Shown one piece after another: positions 12,780 to 22,049 of a DNA stretch of 64,000 bases. Location of the stretch: positions 11,104,001-11,168,000 of the forward strand of contig OV121092.1 of the NCBI GenBank assembly GCA_921293015.1, given 5' to 3'. How positions within the stretch are numbered: the first letter of the stretch is position 1; every line of letters begins with the position of its first letter. The notes under the pieces were generated by a model. The model did no database searches. It saw only the letters and a program-made list of their open reading frames with translations, and had not been told where the DNA came from. Position numbers and translations under genes: made by a program. Source of the stretch: Phorcus lineatus. Taxonomy: Eukaryota > Mollusca > Gastropoda > Trochida > Trochidae.

Positions 12780-14450
12780 GCGATTGTTTCGAATCGTTTA
12801 ATGTATAATTTATTTCTATTTAATTAGATGTTTCTTGTTGACACCGTGAATGCATCGTTATACTTAGTTTAAAGAACGAGGTGTAATTAATTCCACAGAC
12901 CTAAAAAATAACTTGCATAGGTTTTAATACATATGTTCATTTGAAAAACAAAATAAAACCTAAAGATATCAACTGCCACCAGAAGTCGGGTGACATCATT
13001 GTCAAAATTTAATTTTTAGTTGTTTTACTGAAAGAAAATAACACAGTTAAAAAATAACACGAAATTTAAATACCTGTTTTGTGCCAAAAACGACATATTG
13101 TTTTTACCAATCTTACAAAAACAAGACCACCCATTAGTATATAACGTCCTTTTCGATGCCGCCTACGATTTGGTCTGCGTGGACGATCCTTAATTAGCCA
13201 AATTTATTGGAGAGGATATTGTCTGAATGGAACATTTAAGAAATGAGGAAGACACGTCTTGAAATACTTTTAATGGCACCAACGTGACAATGATAAATAA
13301 TAAATAAAAGCATTAGCGTTTCAAGATGTATGGTTTAGTTGGATATCTCGTAGATCGTAAATAAAATAACATTACATGACCAATACGTAGTTTTAAAAAT
13401 TTAAGATATTTGTAAACTTTCAGGATTTGAATTAAGAATAACCACCAAGATAAATTGTTTTATGAAAGTAAGGAGTTGAATCTAATTTGTAGATGAAACT
13501 TAAAGTTTAAGGATATATGTAGGTTGAAGTTTGCGAATGTTCTAAAACATATCAAGAGGACAGCAGACAATTTGCAAAAGAATAGGATATTGACCTCTTT
13601 GAAGAAAAACATAGTTGTATTTTTAACTTCTGATAAATAGGCAAACGGCAGAACGATGCTTTGCTTAATTTCAAGTAAGACGGTCTTGGTATCAGCTAAA
13701 GATGAAGATTAAATTAAGAATGAAGTAAACAAAGGAGACTTTTAAAAAGAAGAAGACAAATAAAGAAAAAAATAGCAAAGTATAAAAAAATTAAACTTAT
13801 TTTCTTACCTGACTCATCTGTTCGTACAAAGTATGACTCTTGGTAAACAATAAAGATGAATGGGAAAAAACACAAATGATCAAAATGAAAATTGAAAACA
13901 TATTGTATGTTTTACTTATATAAGAATCACGTTTACATAAGACGAAAACAAAATATTGAAGAGAATAAAGAAAGTACGAAATAGGACAGACTAGAACTAG
14001 ATAATGAGTATGATAGAATAAAAATGTATAATAGAAAGATACTAAAATTTACCAAAAACAAAAATAAAGCATTATCTTAAACTTTGGACCTAACTTGCGA
14101 AAATGGAGCGCGTTGACAACACATCGATACGGAGAAAAGAAAACGACATATTTGTATCTTGTACTTTCAAGCAACCTTTGATTGACTTAATTGGATGATG
14201 AATAGGTTCTATTCAACTTTTTCCTATATTGACAGATAAACATTGTATAAAACCAGTATAGTATAAACATAATACAATAATATGTTCAGCTTAGTGGTTT
14301 TGTAACATAGATATATATGTATATCTTAATGGTTTTATAGAATATGATGTGGGATAGAAGTCTTTCGGAATATGAGATAACAAGGACATTACAGTGTCAA
14401 ATGGATTTCATTCTCAAAAGAATGTTTGCATAAAAGATATTATTATATGA
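12780..14450. other. AT-rich non-coding spacer
   Basis: Long purine- and A-rich tracts, for example 13720-14080. No gene, RNA or clear repeat recognised. Confidence 0.5.
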
Positions 14451-14459
14451 TCAAAGATT

Positions 14460-14640
14460 TGTATCAATTTTGATTGGTCCAAAGACGGTCACATGACAGT
14501 CCATTGAAAGCGATATTGACTTGAGAACAATCGCAAAAGTCAATCAACTTTGATATTGACCCCTTGCTGACGTAATGCCTATGTGACGTCACGTCAACAA
14601 TTGCTTAGCAACGTTACGTCACCTTTGATGTCGTCGTCTC
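14460..14640. promoter_or_regulatory. Cluster of CRE/ATF-like sites with an X-box-like palindrome
   Basis: Within 14568-14625 there are TGACGTAA, the full palindrome TGACGTCA, CACGTCAA and TTACGTCACC, together with TTGCTTAGCAAC, which resembles an RFX X-box. An inverted CCAAT box (GATTGG) lies at about 14473. The block directly precedes the 14689-14824 hairpin, so it may be the promoter part of a transposon rather than a host enhancer. Confidence 0.35.
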
Positions 14641-14688
14641 TTATCGTTTCCTTCTGTTTACGATTTCCTTTAAAACATATACTAAATC

Positions 14689-14824
14689 AATTATAGACTT
14701 CTGTAGAGGTCAATATCGTTTTTCATTGACCTGAGTAAAACAATATAGACCTCGTAAGCTCGGTCAATATTGTTTTACTCAGGTCAATAAAAAACGATAT
14801 TTACCTCTACAGAAGTCTATAATT
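14689..14824. mobile_element. Large foldback palindrome, ~66-bp arms
   Basis: The sequence from AATTATAGACTTCTG to the centre (GACC..TAAG..GGTC near 14757) is mirrored almost perfectly to CAGAAGTCTATAATT. Only a few mismatches and one single-base length difference occur. The loop is only about four bases. It lacks coding capacity and resembles a MITE. Target-site duplication is not clear. Confidence 0.8.
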
Positions 14825-15102
14825 TAATGATATCGACTTCTTTTTCAACAGAAATATTACATCACTCATTAATCATTAAATTTAACGAACCCAAGCGATA
14901 GTTTACAAACACTTTTCTTAAATGATATGTTGTAATTGTTGACATATGTTTTTCTGATTCGAGTAAGCTTAAGGTTTTAGGTCTCCCGTGTCCATTATAT
15001 TGTGAACTTGAATGTAAAGTTGATTTCAATTCTTGACTGAATTATTGATCTAAGATAGAAATCATTGATAGAAATTTTAACACCTTCAACTATCCCACAC
15101 AA

Positions 15103-15436
15103 GTGAGTGAGTGAGTGAAGTGAGTGAGTTGGGGTTTAACGCCGCCTTCAAGATTATTTCACTTATATCACGGCTGCTAGTATTATTGCAGGAAGAAAGC
15201 CCGCAACACCATTGTGGCTATATATATGCATTGCGGTGCATTGCAGCGAGCATCGGCTGGAACTAGCGAACCATGGGTGGTACTCCGCTGAAACTCAGTG
15301 TAGCTTTGCACCCAAACCTGACTGCGGGTAGAACAGTTCTCTACTGCAGACAAAGTTGCCGAGCCCCTGGCGGGATTCGAACCACGGGCCTCTTGATCCG
15401 AAGCCGAACGCGCTAACCACTGCGCTATCCCGCCCC
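15103..15436 (-). mobile_element. Complete tRNA-derived SINE (family A)
   Basis: On the minus strand the element starts with a tRNA-like head: GGGGCGGGATAGCGCAGTGG is the A-box region and GTGGTTCGAATCC the B box. A body containing ACCACCCATGGTTCG and GTGTTGCGGGCTTTC follows, then ATATAAGTGAAATAATCTTG and GGCGTTAAACCCC, and a (TCAC)n tail. It is flanked by a perfect 13-bp target-site duplication, CTATCCCACACAA, at 15090-15102 and 15437-15449. The 88-residue open frame over it is SINE sequence, not a gene. Confidence 0.93.
15361..15436 (-). promoter_or_regulatory. Pol III internal promoter (A and B boxes) of SINE A
   Basis: The A box TAGCGCAGTGG and B box GGTTCGAATCC are well preserved and normally spaced. 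The anticodon arm is too altered for this to be a functional tRNA. Confidence 0.8.
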
Positions 15437-15889
15437 CTATCCCACACAACTGTATTGATCCAAAATCAAGAGTAAATAATGATTTTTTAAATAATATATC
15501 ATGTCCAAGTATGTTTTTTAAATATTATCTAAAAGCGTTATAAGCTCATTTAAGTAGACCTTTCTGGTTCATACTTTGAGTCTGAAACAAAATTTAACAT
15601 TTTATTTAAAATTTGATGTAAATCGGAAAGCTACCACAATTACCATGAATGTGGGTGTCGTTTGGTTGCCAATGAGATTTTTTTCCAATGCCACATCACA
15701 AAATGCATACTCTCTTATTATATAGAACGGTACTTATGGTTCCAACGTTGCATAAAACTGATATAACTAGTTATTTAAGCCTTCTTTTTTTTACCAAGTT
15801 AAGCAAAATTCTGTGTGCAATCAGTTTTGTTCCTTCTGTGTGAAAAAAAAAATCCTAAATAAGACTACGAATAGGATATTTCTTTAGGG

Positions 15890-16300
15890 TCAATTATGGA
15901 ATGCTCCAAGACATTCAACCAACTTCAGAATCTGAAAACATAACGACGTCGTCAGCAAAAGGGACTTCAGATTTCTACAAAACATGGGTCCTGTTGGTAT
16001 TCATTTTATCACCTCAAATGATATCATGTTACAATTTAATTATGAAAAGGAACAACAAGTGATTTAGGCAGCAACCTTGTCTGAAAGGGGCATCAACGAT
16101 ATATTACAATGCACACAAGCTCGAATACTACAATACATTGATTTCAGAATGTTGACCATTTCCCCTTGTAATCCTGCTTTAAGTAACCATCACCATAATT
16201 TAGAATCATAAACCAAATCAAAAGCTTTTTAGTTACAAATGATATTTACAATTCATCCTTTCGTTTTGACAATCCTTTCTGGGCCCCTAGGCCTGCATAT
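15890..16300 (-). pseudogene. Decayed non-LTR retrotransposon reverse-transcriptase fragment
   Basis: Read on the minus strand, motif blocks of a LINE reverse transcriptase appear in order. KAFDLVYD lies near 16208-16230, then an LLKAGLQGEMVNILKSM-type block, RQGC near 16067-16084, and FADDVV near 15940-15960 followed by a SDSEVG stretch. FADD is the catalytic aspartate motif of the palm domain. Stop codons and frameshifts occur between blocks (for example a TGA after KLW), so the copy is dead. The clade (CR1-like or other) cannot be fixed by eye. No 5' or 3' end was located. Confidence 0.85.
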
Positions 16301-17210
16301 AAAGAAATATTTCGATTTTGTAATGTATGAATAATTATTATAATGTCATATCTTGTTGATTTCTAAAAAAAAGATGATACTTATAGTTCGAATCAGTTAA
16401 TGTTTTTTAATGACCACGTGTTACTTCTGGGTCTATAATATATCTTCGTATGCTTTAATATCGATCTATGTTAGCTTCAGAGGAAAAAATAGTGAGATAT
16501 CAATGATAATATGTTCTATCTTTTGATTCAAGATGTCTTAAAACATAAAATAAAAACCTTTTTCGGGTGTGCATTATCATTTAACGCCTCATAGAGGAAA
16601 AATGTAAACGTTCAAATGTGCCCATTTTTATACATATTTTAGTTAAATGACTTGTTAACACCACCAACCCATATTTTTCTTTGTTGTCGAATTTAACCCT
16701 TTCACTATCAATTCACTGAACTGATAAGCATCATGAGTTCATGAGAACAACAACTTCTTCTCGATTAAATAGCACCATTTAGGAAGTTTGACATATTCGA
16801 CTCCAACATACTCTTTGCCCCTTTAAGATATTTCACTCAACAAATGTATATGAAAATGGTACTGACAATGCAAAACATATGATTCATTTTGTTAAATTTC
16901 AACTGTACAAATATTGCTTAATCTAGATATAAGTGTATGCATATAATTCCGCCATTTTAAATCCACATGCAGTTTTGATACAAATCATTTCACCACAAGT
17001 CTCATCATACGCGACTGATCTCTATGTGTGATCTGTGTTTAAAGAGTCGATACTTTTTTCAACTCACATTTAACAAATACAAACTAAAACTCTGTTCGGC
17101 TCATCAGAAGGCCTGTCCCTGAATAATGAGACAAACAAGATGCTTGTACGGGCAATTTCAGCTATCGTTTACCATTTTAAACAAGACCACCTAATCAGAG
17201 GGGGGCTATG
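16301..17210. other. Non-coding spacer, perhaps further LINE remains
   Basis: It lies on the 5' side of the minus-strand LINE relic, so more of that element may be hidden here, but I recognise no endonuclease motif. Confidence 0.3.
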
Positions 17211-17235
17211 CGTTAAACACCCTCACCAAAAGGCA

Positions 17236-17400
17236 GTGTATTTCGAACAGAGGCGGATCCAGAGGTGAACTTCACTTGGTTTTAACTCATCTCCCCCTCC
17301 CTCTCTTTAAATTATATATACCTCGTTAGTCACTCCCTTATACAATACCTTTTCAAATGTGAACCCCTTCATTACCCCTTTCTCCACATTCCTGGATCCT
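17236..17400. mobile_element. Possible MITE with degenerate GGATCCAG ends
   Basis: AGAGGCGGATCCAGAGG at the left and TTCCTGGATCCTAG at the right are imperfect inverted repeats around a 120-bp pyrimidine-rich core. The arrangement resembles common short TIR elements. No target-site duplication is clear. Confidence 0.4.
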
Positions 17401-19080
17401 AGATTCTGATTAGCAAAAGTGTCCTTCTTTGACGCCTTACGTGCTACAGCCAATTGCTTTTTAATTCGAAAAACAAATCAAACCATGTGTTACCATTTTG
17501 AGAGGGTAACTAAGTTACCATATCTCCTCCAAGATAGCCGTTGGATTACACTATAAGTAATGTCTTCATATAAAAAAGAACTCACTTCTACTGAAAAGTT
17601 TCATTTTAATGCTGACCAGCTTCAAATTGAAGGTTTAAAGCCTCGATACTGAAAGAAAAGCGGGAAGTGAAGAATAAATCATACATATTTTCAAACATAT
17701 CTAGATAAAAGGTAAAATTTTAGTTTTTAGTTATTGAAAGTTTTCATATGTGAAAGTAGGTGTGATATGGCTTCTGCATTTACAAAATGAAGCTGTTAGA
17801 ATTTTTATCAACATCTAAAGATTGATATAAATTTGGATTTTCTATAATATATCATGTGTTTTGAAAGAATATCATTATAATTGGTGTTTAGATGAGTATG
17901 AAAGCCAAATGGAATTAAAAGAAAAGCCAAATCGGTGTTTCTCTTTAACTTACACCGTTCTTCAGCATTTAACGAAGTCGTCAAAGAATGTAGTCTAGTT
18001 TGGAAAAGTCGTCTTGGATTACTTTTTTAAATCTGAAAGTTTTTCCTTCTTTCGGAAGTCCATCCCTGTTCAATCTCAGAACTCCTACATAAATTCATAG
18101 AATTTTGCAAATGCGCATTTCTGCATTAGCACTACACTGAACGCCCTTCTAGCTATAGGTTGAAACTCAACCACAGTAATCGAGCAAGTGTTTACTTCGA
18201 TAAATAATCACTTTGAGTTGCCTGAAAACTGAAATTTATTTAATATTTGATATCAAATAAAGGAAATCCCGAACATTACCTTCAAAGCTCAAGGAATCAT
18301 TTTGATATTATGGACTAGTACATTTTCTAGACTTCAGAAGGCTCTTTTTGATTTTTTTCTATTTTGTTTTGTTCTTCTTTGGGTCTTGATGCTGTCTGTA
18401 CATAAATGCAGCTAAAGAAATCCTCAAAACATAATTTGTCAATTATAAATACTAGTCAAAGACTATTTTACCAATGCAAAACAATCAAAACATTAATCAC
18501 AAAGTGTACCCCATGTTCACTTTTCAAGTAGTTTATATCTAACATACCAGACTATATTGATCAAAACTTCCATACTTTATCCTTAAATACAGCTATGTCA
18601 GCGTCTTTGAATCCGCTGAACTCCTTCCAAATACCCTGATTTCCTTCTTATCGCTTGCTATCTAACCATCCAACGAGACGGCTTGGCACAACCCGGATTT
18701 CAAGAGTTCAAGTTCAAGTTCAAGTTCAAGATAGTAGCTTCAATATTGTAAATATCACATAAAAGTATATATTAACCATGACCTTTTAAGGTTGGTCCTG
18801 GTAAAATCTCAGCATTTTGAACTAAACCATGTATAAAAAATATCCGTTATAAATTATTTGAAACCAATTAACTGAACACTAGGCTTTTGTGATTGAAAAC
18901 CCTTAATTAGTGATAGTAAAGTTCTAAAAATGAAGGCACCAGTATCATTGTAAATACTGCGGCATGAAATCTGGATTTAATACAAAATTAAATACTAAGT
19001 TTCATGTTAAACCATTCAGTCTATGGTGATTTTATTTTAGTTCGTTTTAATTATTGAACAACAGTCATGTTAGATAGTCT
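17401..19080. other. Non-coding spacer
   Basis: No gene recognised. It contains a short (AGTTCA)n run at 18706-18730. Confidence 0.5.
18706..18730. repeat. (AGTTCA)n hexanucleotide repeat
   Basis: Four tandem hexamers. Confidence 0.9.
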
Positions 19081-19084
19081 AATA

Positions 19085-20340
19085 AAATGACTAAATGTTT
19101 GTAGAGGAATACGGGTATAGGCCATTACCATCTTTTCGAGTTTGATACATTCTTCATAACTTTCTAGAAACCCTACAGGATACTTGTTTTCTCCGGCCTT
19201 GTCGTAATTATAAAGAAATGTATGGTAATATTTTACTCATGTTATTCATTGATGTATGGGTATATTTCAAATGTCTTACAATAGCTTAATGTTGGAAACA
19301 GAAGGTATGCCTTTACTCTATTGCAAAATTTTTCTTAGCTCTGGCCTTGTCAAGCGTATAAAGACATATTTTTTCTCATATTATTTTATTGATTCACAGA
19401 GAGATTTGTGATTCAAAAATAATTTTTAAATTGTTGTAGCCAAACATAGGTACGCCTTTACTATGTTAACAAACTTCATAAGGTAAAATATTTCTTTGAG
19501 GGTCTTCTTGAAAGTTTGTGAGATGAATGAGAACACATTCTGTGGATTTACAACTTCTTTATTGCAAAAGTGCGACGTTTCGCTATTAAGGAAATGACGA
19601 TGAAGGCAAATGAGAATAAGTTCTCATGCGCAAATCGTACTCTCGCAACAAAGAAGATCAGAAAGCTCTTCACTTTGTTCATAACATTATTGAAATATTA
19701 AAATTTACTTCAAAGCTCATGCCATGTCACAAGTAAGTTGAACTTATTTTCCTTTGTTTCATCCAATTATTAATCATGGACATATTTCAAATTCTAAGAT
19801 AAATCTAAGATAATGCCTAAATGTTGGTTTCGGAATACAGGTTCACCTTTACTGTGCTGTCAAGCTTGGTACAACCCTATAATGTTGTTGAAACATTGCA
19901 GGATACTTGTTGAATATGACTGTGCTGTCGAAAGTATAAGAGGGAAAATAAGTTCATCCTTTTCTTTATTATTGATCAATGGCCATAACTGAGAGTCTAA
20001 AATAATCCCAAAATGTTTGTAGCAGAATACAGGTACGCCCTTACCTTGTTACCAAGTTTTACACATCATTCACATCATTCATAACTTTGTTGAATACTTG
20101 TTAACTTTGGCCTTGAAGTTGGAAGTCCATCGAACTTATTTTGTTTTGTTTTTTTGTTCGTTTCATTGTAATCGTTGATCCATGGACATGTTTGAAATTT
20201 GAAATAAAAATGCATGTATGTTTGTAGCAAAATACAGGCACGCCTTTACTATGTTAGAGAGTTCGATACATCCTTCATAACGGCTTAGGAAGGTTGCAGA
20301 ATACTTGTTAACTCCGTCCTTGAAGTCTGAAGTCAAGGGG
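19085..20340 (+). repeat. Degenerate ~195-bp tandem array
   Basis: A phrase of the type GAATACAGGTACGCCTTTACTATGTT, followed by TTGATACATCCTTCATAAC and GGATACTTGTTAACTCTGGCCTTG, recurs at about 19100, 19297, 19437, 19828, 20018 and 20222. The 391-bp gap at 19437-19828 fits one extra unit disrupted by foreign sequence. The array ends at the border of the CpG-rich ERG promoter block. Confidence 0.75.
19545..19660 (-). mobile_element. Insertion of a dispersed element with GACGTTTCG motif (hammerhead-like relic?)
   Basis: Interrupting the 195-bp array is a block reading TGGATTTACAACTTCTTTATTGC, then GTGCGACGTTTCG. A second copy of this motif order is at 26068-26120. On the minus strand it reads CGAAACGTCGC, the 3' core of hammerhead ribozymes as carried by Penelope-like elements and retrozymes. 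The expected CTGANGA half is not intact here. A short perfect stem ATGAGAA/TTCTCAT follows. Confidence 0.35.
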
Positions 20341-21100
20341 ACTAATCACTATAACGTACGGCTCTACGAGCGCTTTCATTATCTGTTTTTCTCCTGTTAT
20401 TACGGGGGACCCGGTCGATATTTATCCGTATCAACCACGGTCAATTTACTTAATCAGTGGAACTCTAATGACGGGACAAGATTTCCCGATAATCCATAAA
20501 GCTTCTGCAAAAGGATATAATTTTTATTCACATTTCGACTCAGTTTATTTCACAAATCACCGCCAACGGCAATTTTATTTCAAAGCATTGGAATTGGAGG
20601 AACGAAACGAGGATGTTAACACTCGAAATCGGGAATAACCTCAAGGTCATAAAGAGATCACATCCACGCACAAAAATTCATAACCCCGCTTAAGCGATAT
20701 TGAACTTTGCACAGACTTTGGGATCATGTTTCATGTTCTTTGGGTGCGCCGTATCATGTGATAGAAAAGCTAGGGCAATTTGGTAGGTCGATAATTAAGT
20801 GTATCGATTTTGGGCGTGGTAAAATAGCTTCATGGCACACCATATGGGAAAGCTTACCGCATGTCTAGACTAACAGGATAGTGTTACGTAAGGCACAATC
20901 CTTGATTTATAGAAGCAACGTCCAACTTGACCAGGGCCGGAATTTAGTAATCCCGAGTCGACTGCACGTGCGCTTCTTTCCAACTGCCAGTCTCGACAGA
21001 CGACATCTCTGATCCTGCATGAAAACATATTCAATCAATAATCCTCGGTGGTGTGTTTTACCGAGTCGTGCTTTATGAACAAACTGGGCACCAAAGTGTG

Positions 21101-21141
21101 GAGACCCTCCGGTCTGGATGTTTTGCTACGAGGGTCTCGCC
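21101..21141 (+). other. Inverted repeat in the putative 5' leader
   Basis: GAGACCCT at the left is matched by AGGGTCTC at the right with about 24 nt between. This can form a stem of 8 bp in DNA or RNA, about 380-420 nt before the ERG start codon. The function is unknown and the stem is short. Confidence 0.35.
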
Positions 21142-21281
21142 TCCTTTGTTGACACGAGACCACCGTTCCTTCACGGCATTGGAATCGCGGAGCGATCTCC
21201 AGCAAAGTAGTTCGTGGTGCGGTCGAGAGCGGATCGACATTATTTACACGAGGTTGTGAAGCGCCAATTGCAGCAGCCGCG

Positions 21282-21505
21282 ATGGTTGAGTCTGTGACGT
21301 ACAGTTCATCACTCTTGGTACTGTGTTCTACATGATATCTCCTAGCGTCCTCTGAAACCTGCTTCTGTGTACCCCCAGTGGAGAATATTCTCTTTACTGT
21401 ATACATTTGTGCCAAGACTACGACGAATATTGTGGTTCAGCCTTTGAAAAAGCTTGATCTCAGCCATTTTGGAGTATGCATGTTGATGGTATATAGATGA
21501 TGTAA
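21282..21505 (+). promoter_or_regulatory. Cluster of short upstream ORFs in the ERG 5' leader
   Basis: If this stretch is transcribed unspliced, the leader carries at least five short uORFs. They are 21282-21335 (17 codons), 21332-21355 (7 codons, overlapping the first), 21476-21496 (6 codons), 21480-21500 (6 codons) and 21497-21505 (Met-Met-stop). The last ends 15 nt before the main start and supplies its in-frame upstream stop. Such a leader would be expected to lower translation of the channel. This depends on the transcript start, which is unknown. Confidence 0.4.
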
Positions 21506-21520
21506 AGGGACTGGTTTAAG

Positions 21521-21596
21521 ATGCCAGTTCGACGGGGCCATGTGGCACCGCCCAATATCTTCATCGATACCATAATCAGGAAATTTGACGGCCAAA
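21521..21596 (+). CDS. ERG-type (KCNH2/6/7, seizure-like) potassium channel, coding exon 1 only
   Basis: This 76-nt exon encodes the extreme N-terminus of an ERG-class voltage-gated K+ channel. It reads 25 codons plus one base, beginning MPVRRGHVAP and continuing through DTIIRKF (residues 16-22) to DGQ (23-25). This closely matches the family's invariant start, known from human KCNH2. In the channel this is the PAS cap, a flexible tail plus amphipathic helix preceding the PAS/eag domain; it acts on the cytoplasmic side of the plasma membrane and slows deactivation. The start is supported by an in-frame TAA at 21503-21505, an A at -3 and the conserved Met-Pro. The exon ends one base into codon 26, and GTAAGT follows at 21597. 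From memory, human KCNH2 coding exon 1 has the same length and phase. The PAS core, S1-S6 and CNBHD must lie beyond the window. Which vertebrate paralogue it corresponds to cannot be decided from 25 residues. Confidence 0.93.
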
Positions 21597-21602
21597 GTAA
21601 GT
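21597..21602 (+). other. Splice donor of ERG intron 1
   Basis: GTAAGT follows CCAAA at the point where similarity to ERG channels ends, leaving the exon in phase 1. Translation can continue past it for about 50 codons by chance, but that sequence has no ERG or PAS resemblance, which supports splicing here. Confidence 0.88.
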
Positions 21603-22049
21603 ACTATTTATCATTATTATTTTGGATTTTACATAACCATTGTTCGTGTTCTGTGATTTACCATTCTCCCGGTGCCAATATTACGCCTGTGACATCATCG
21701 ACGTTTGACCGTGCAGTAAGTGTTTTTATCACGCACACGGTGGTCTGAGAGTATAGAAAATGTTGCATTGTTATGAATACATGTCCCTCGATGACACTCT
21801 CCTACAAAACATCTGGCCAGCTGGAGCATCATACACTGCCATGTGCGGAGATAGCGAGCTCTAGACTGAACCCCCTCCCCTCCCTGACCACTGCAGGGGG
21901 TCGCGTAATGTGCTTTCATCAATGTTGTGGGAACCGCATTGTTATACATCGTATTACCAGTAGGGAATATAGTGAGTTATTGCATTGGAGCACATGCACT
22001 CACGGGAACCGTCTTAACATTTTATGGAACAGTGTTTATATGGCTTAGT

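Larger units (their letters stand above)
20300..21520 (+). promoter_or_regulatory. CpG-rich promoter / 5' leader region of the ERG channel gene
   Basis: This stretch is visibly richer in G+C and in CpG than the DNA on both sides; roughly twenty CpGs fall within 21041-21300 alone. It ends at the ERG start codon, so it probably contains the core promoter and 5' UTR. Visible motifs include an E-box GCACGTGC near 20963 and TTACGTAA near 20883. No convincing TATA box is placed where a start site would be expected, and the transcription start cannot be fixed from sequence. An upstream non-coding exon is possible. Confidence 0.6.

Noticed and set aside
15183-15449. 88-codon minus-strand frame
   Set aside because: Entirely within SINE A; its ARGSNPARG-like peptide is the B box read as protein, a common false gene call.
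21035-21415. 126-codon minus-strand frame in the CpG-rich block
   Set aside because: No recognisable motif; high GC lengthens chance frames here, and the plus strand has the ERG leader.
21597-21748. Continuation of the ERG frame past the donor
   Set aside because: The residues after Gln25 (SKYYLSLLF...) do not resemble the PAS core, while GTAAGT gives the expected exon end.
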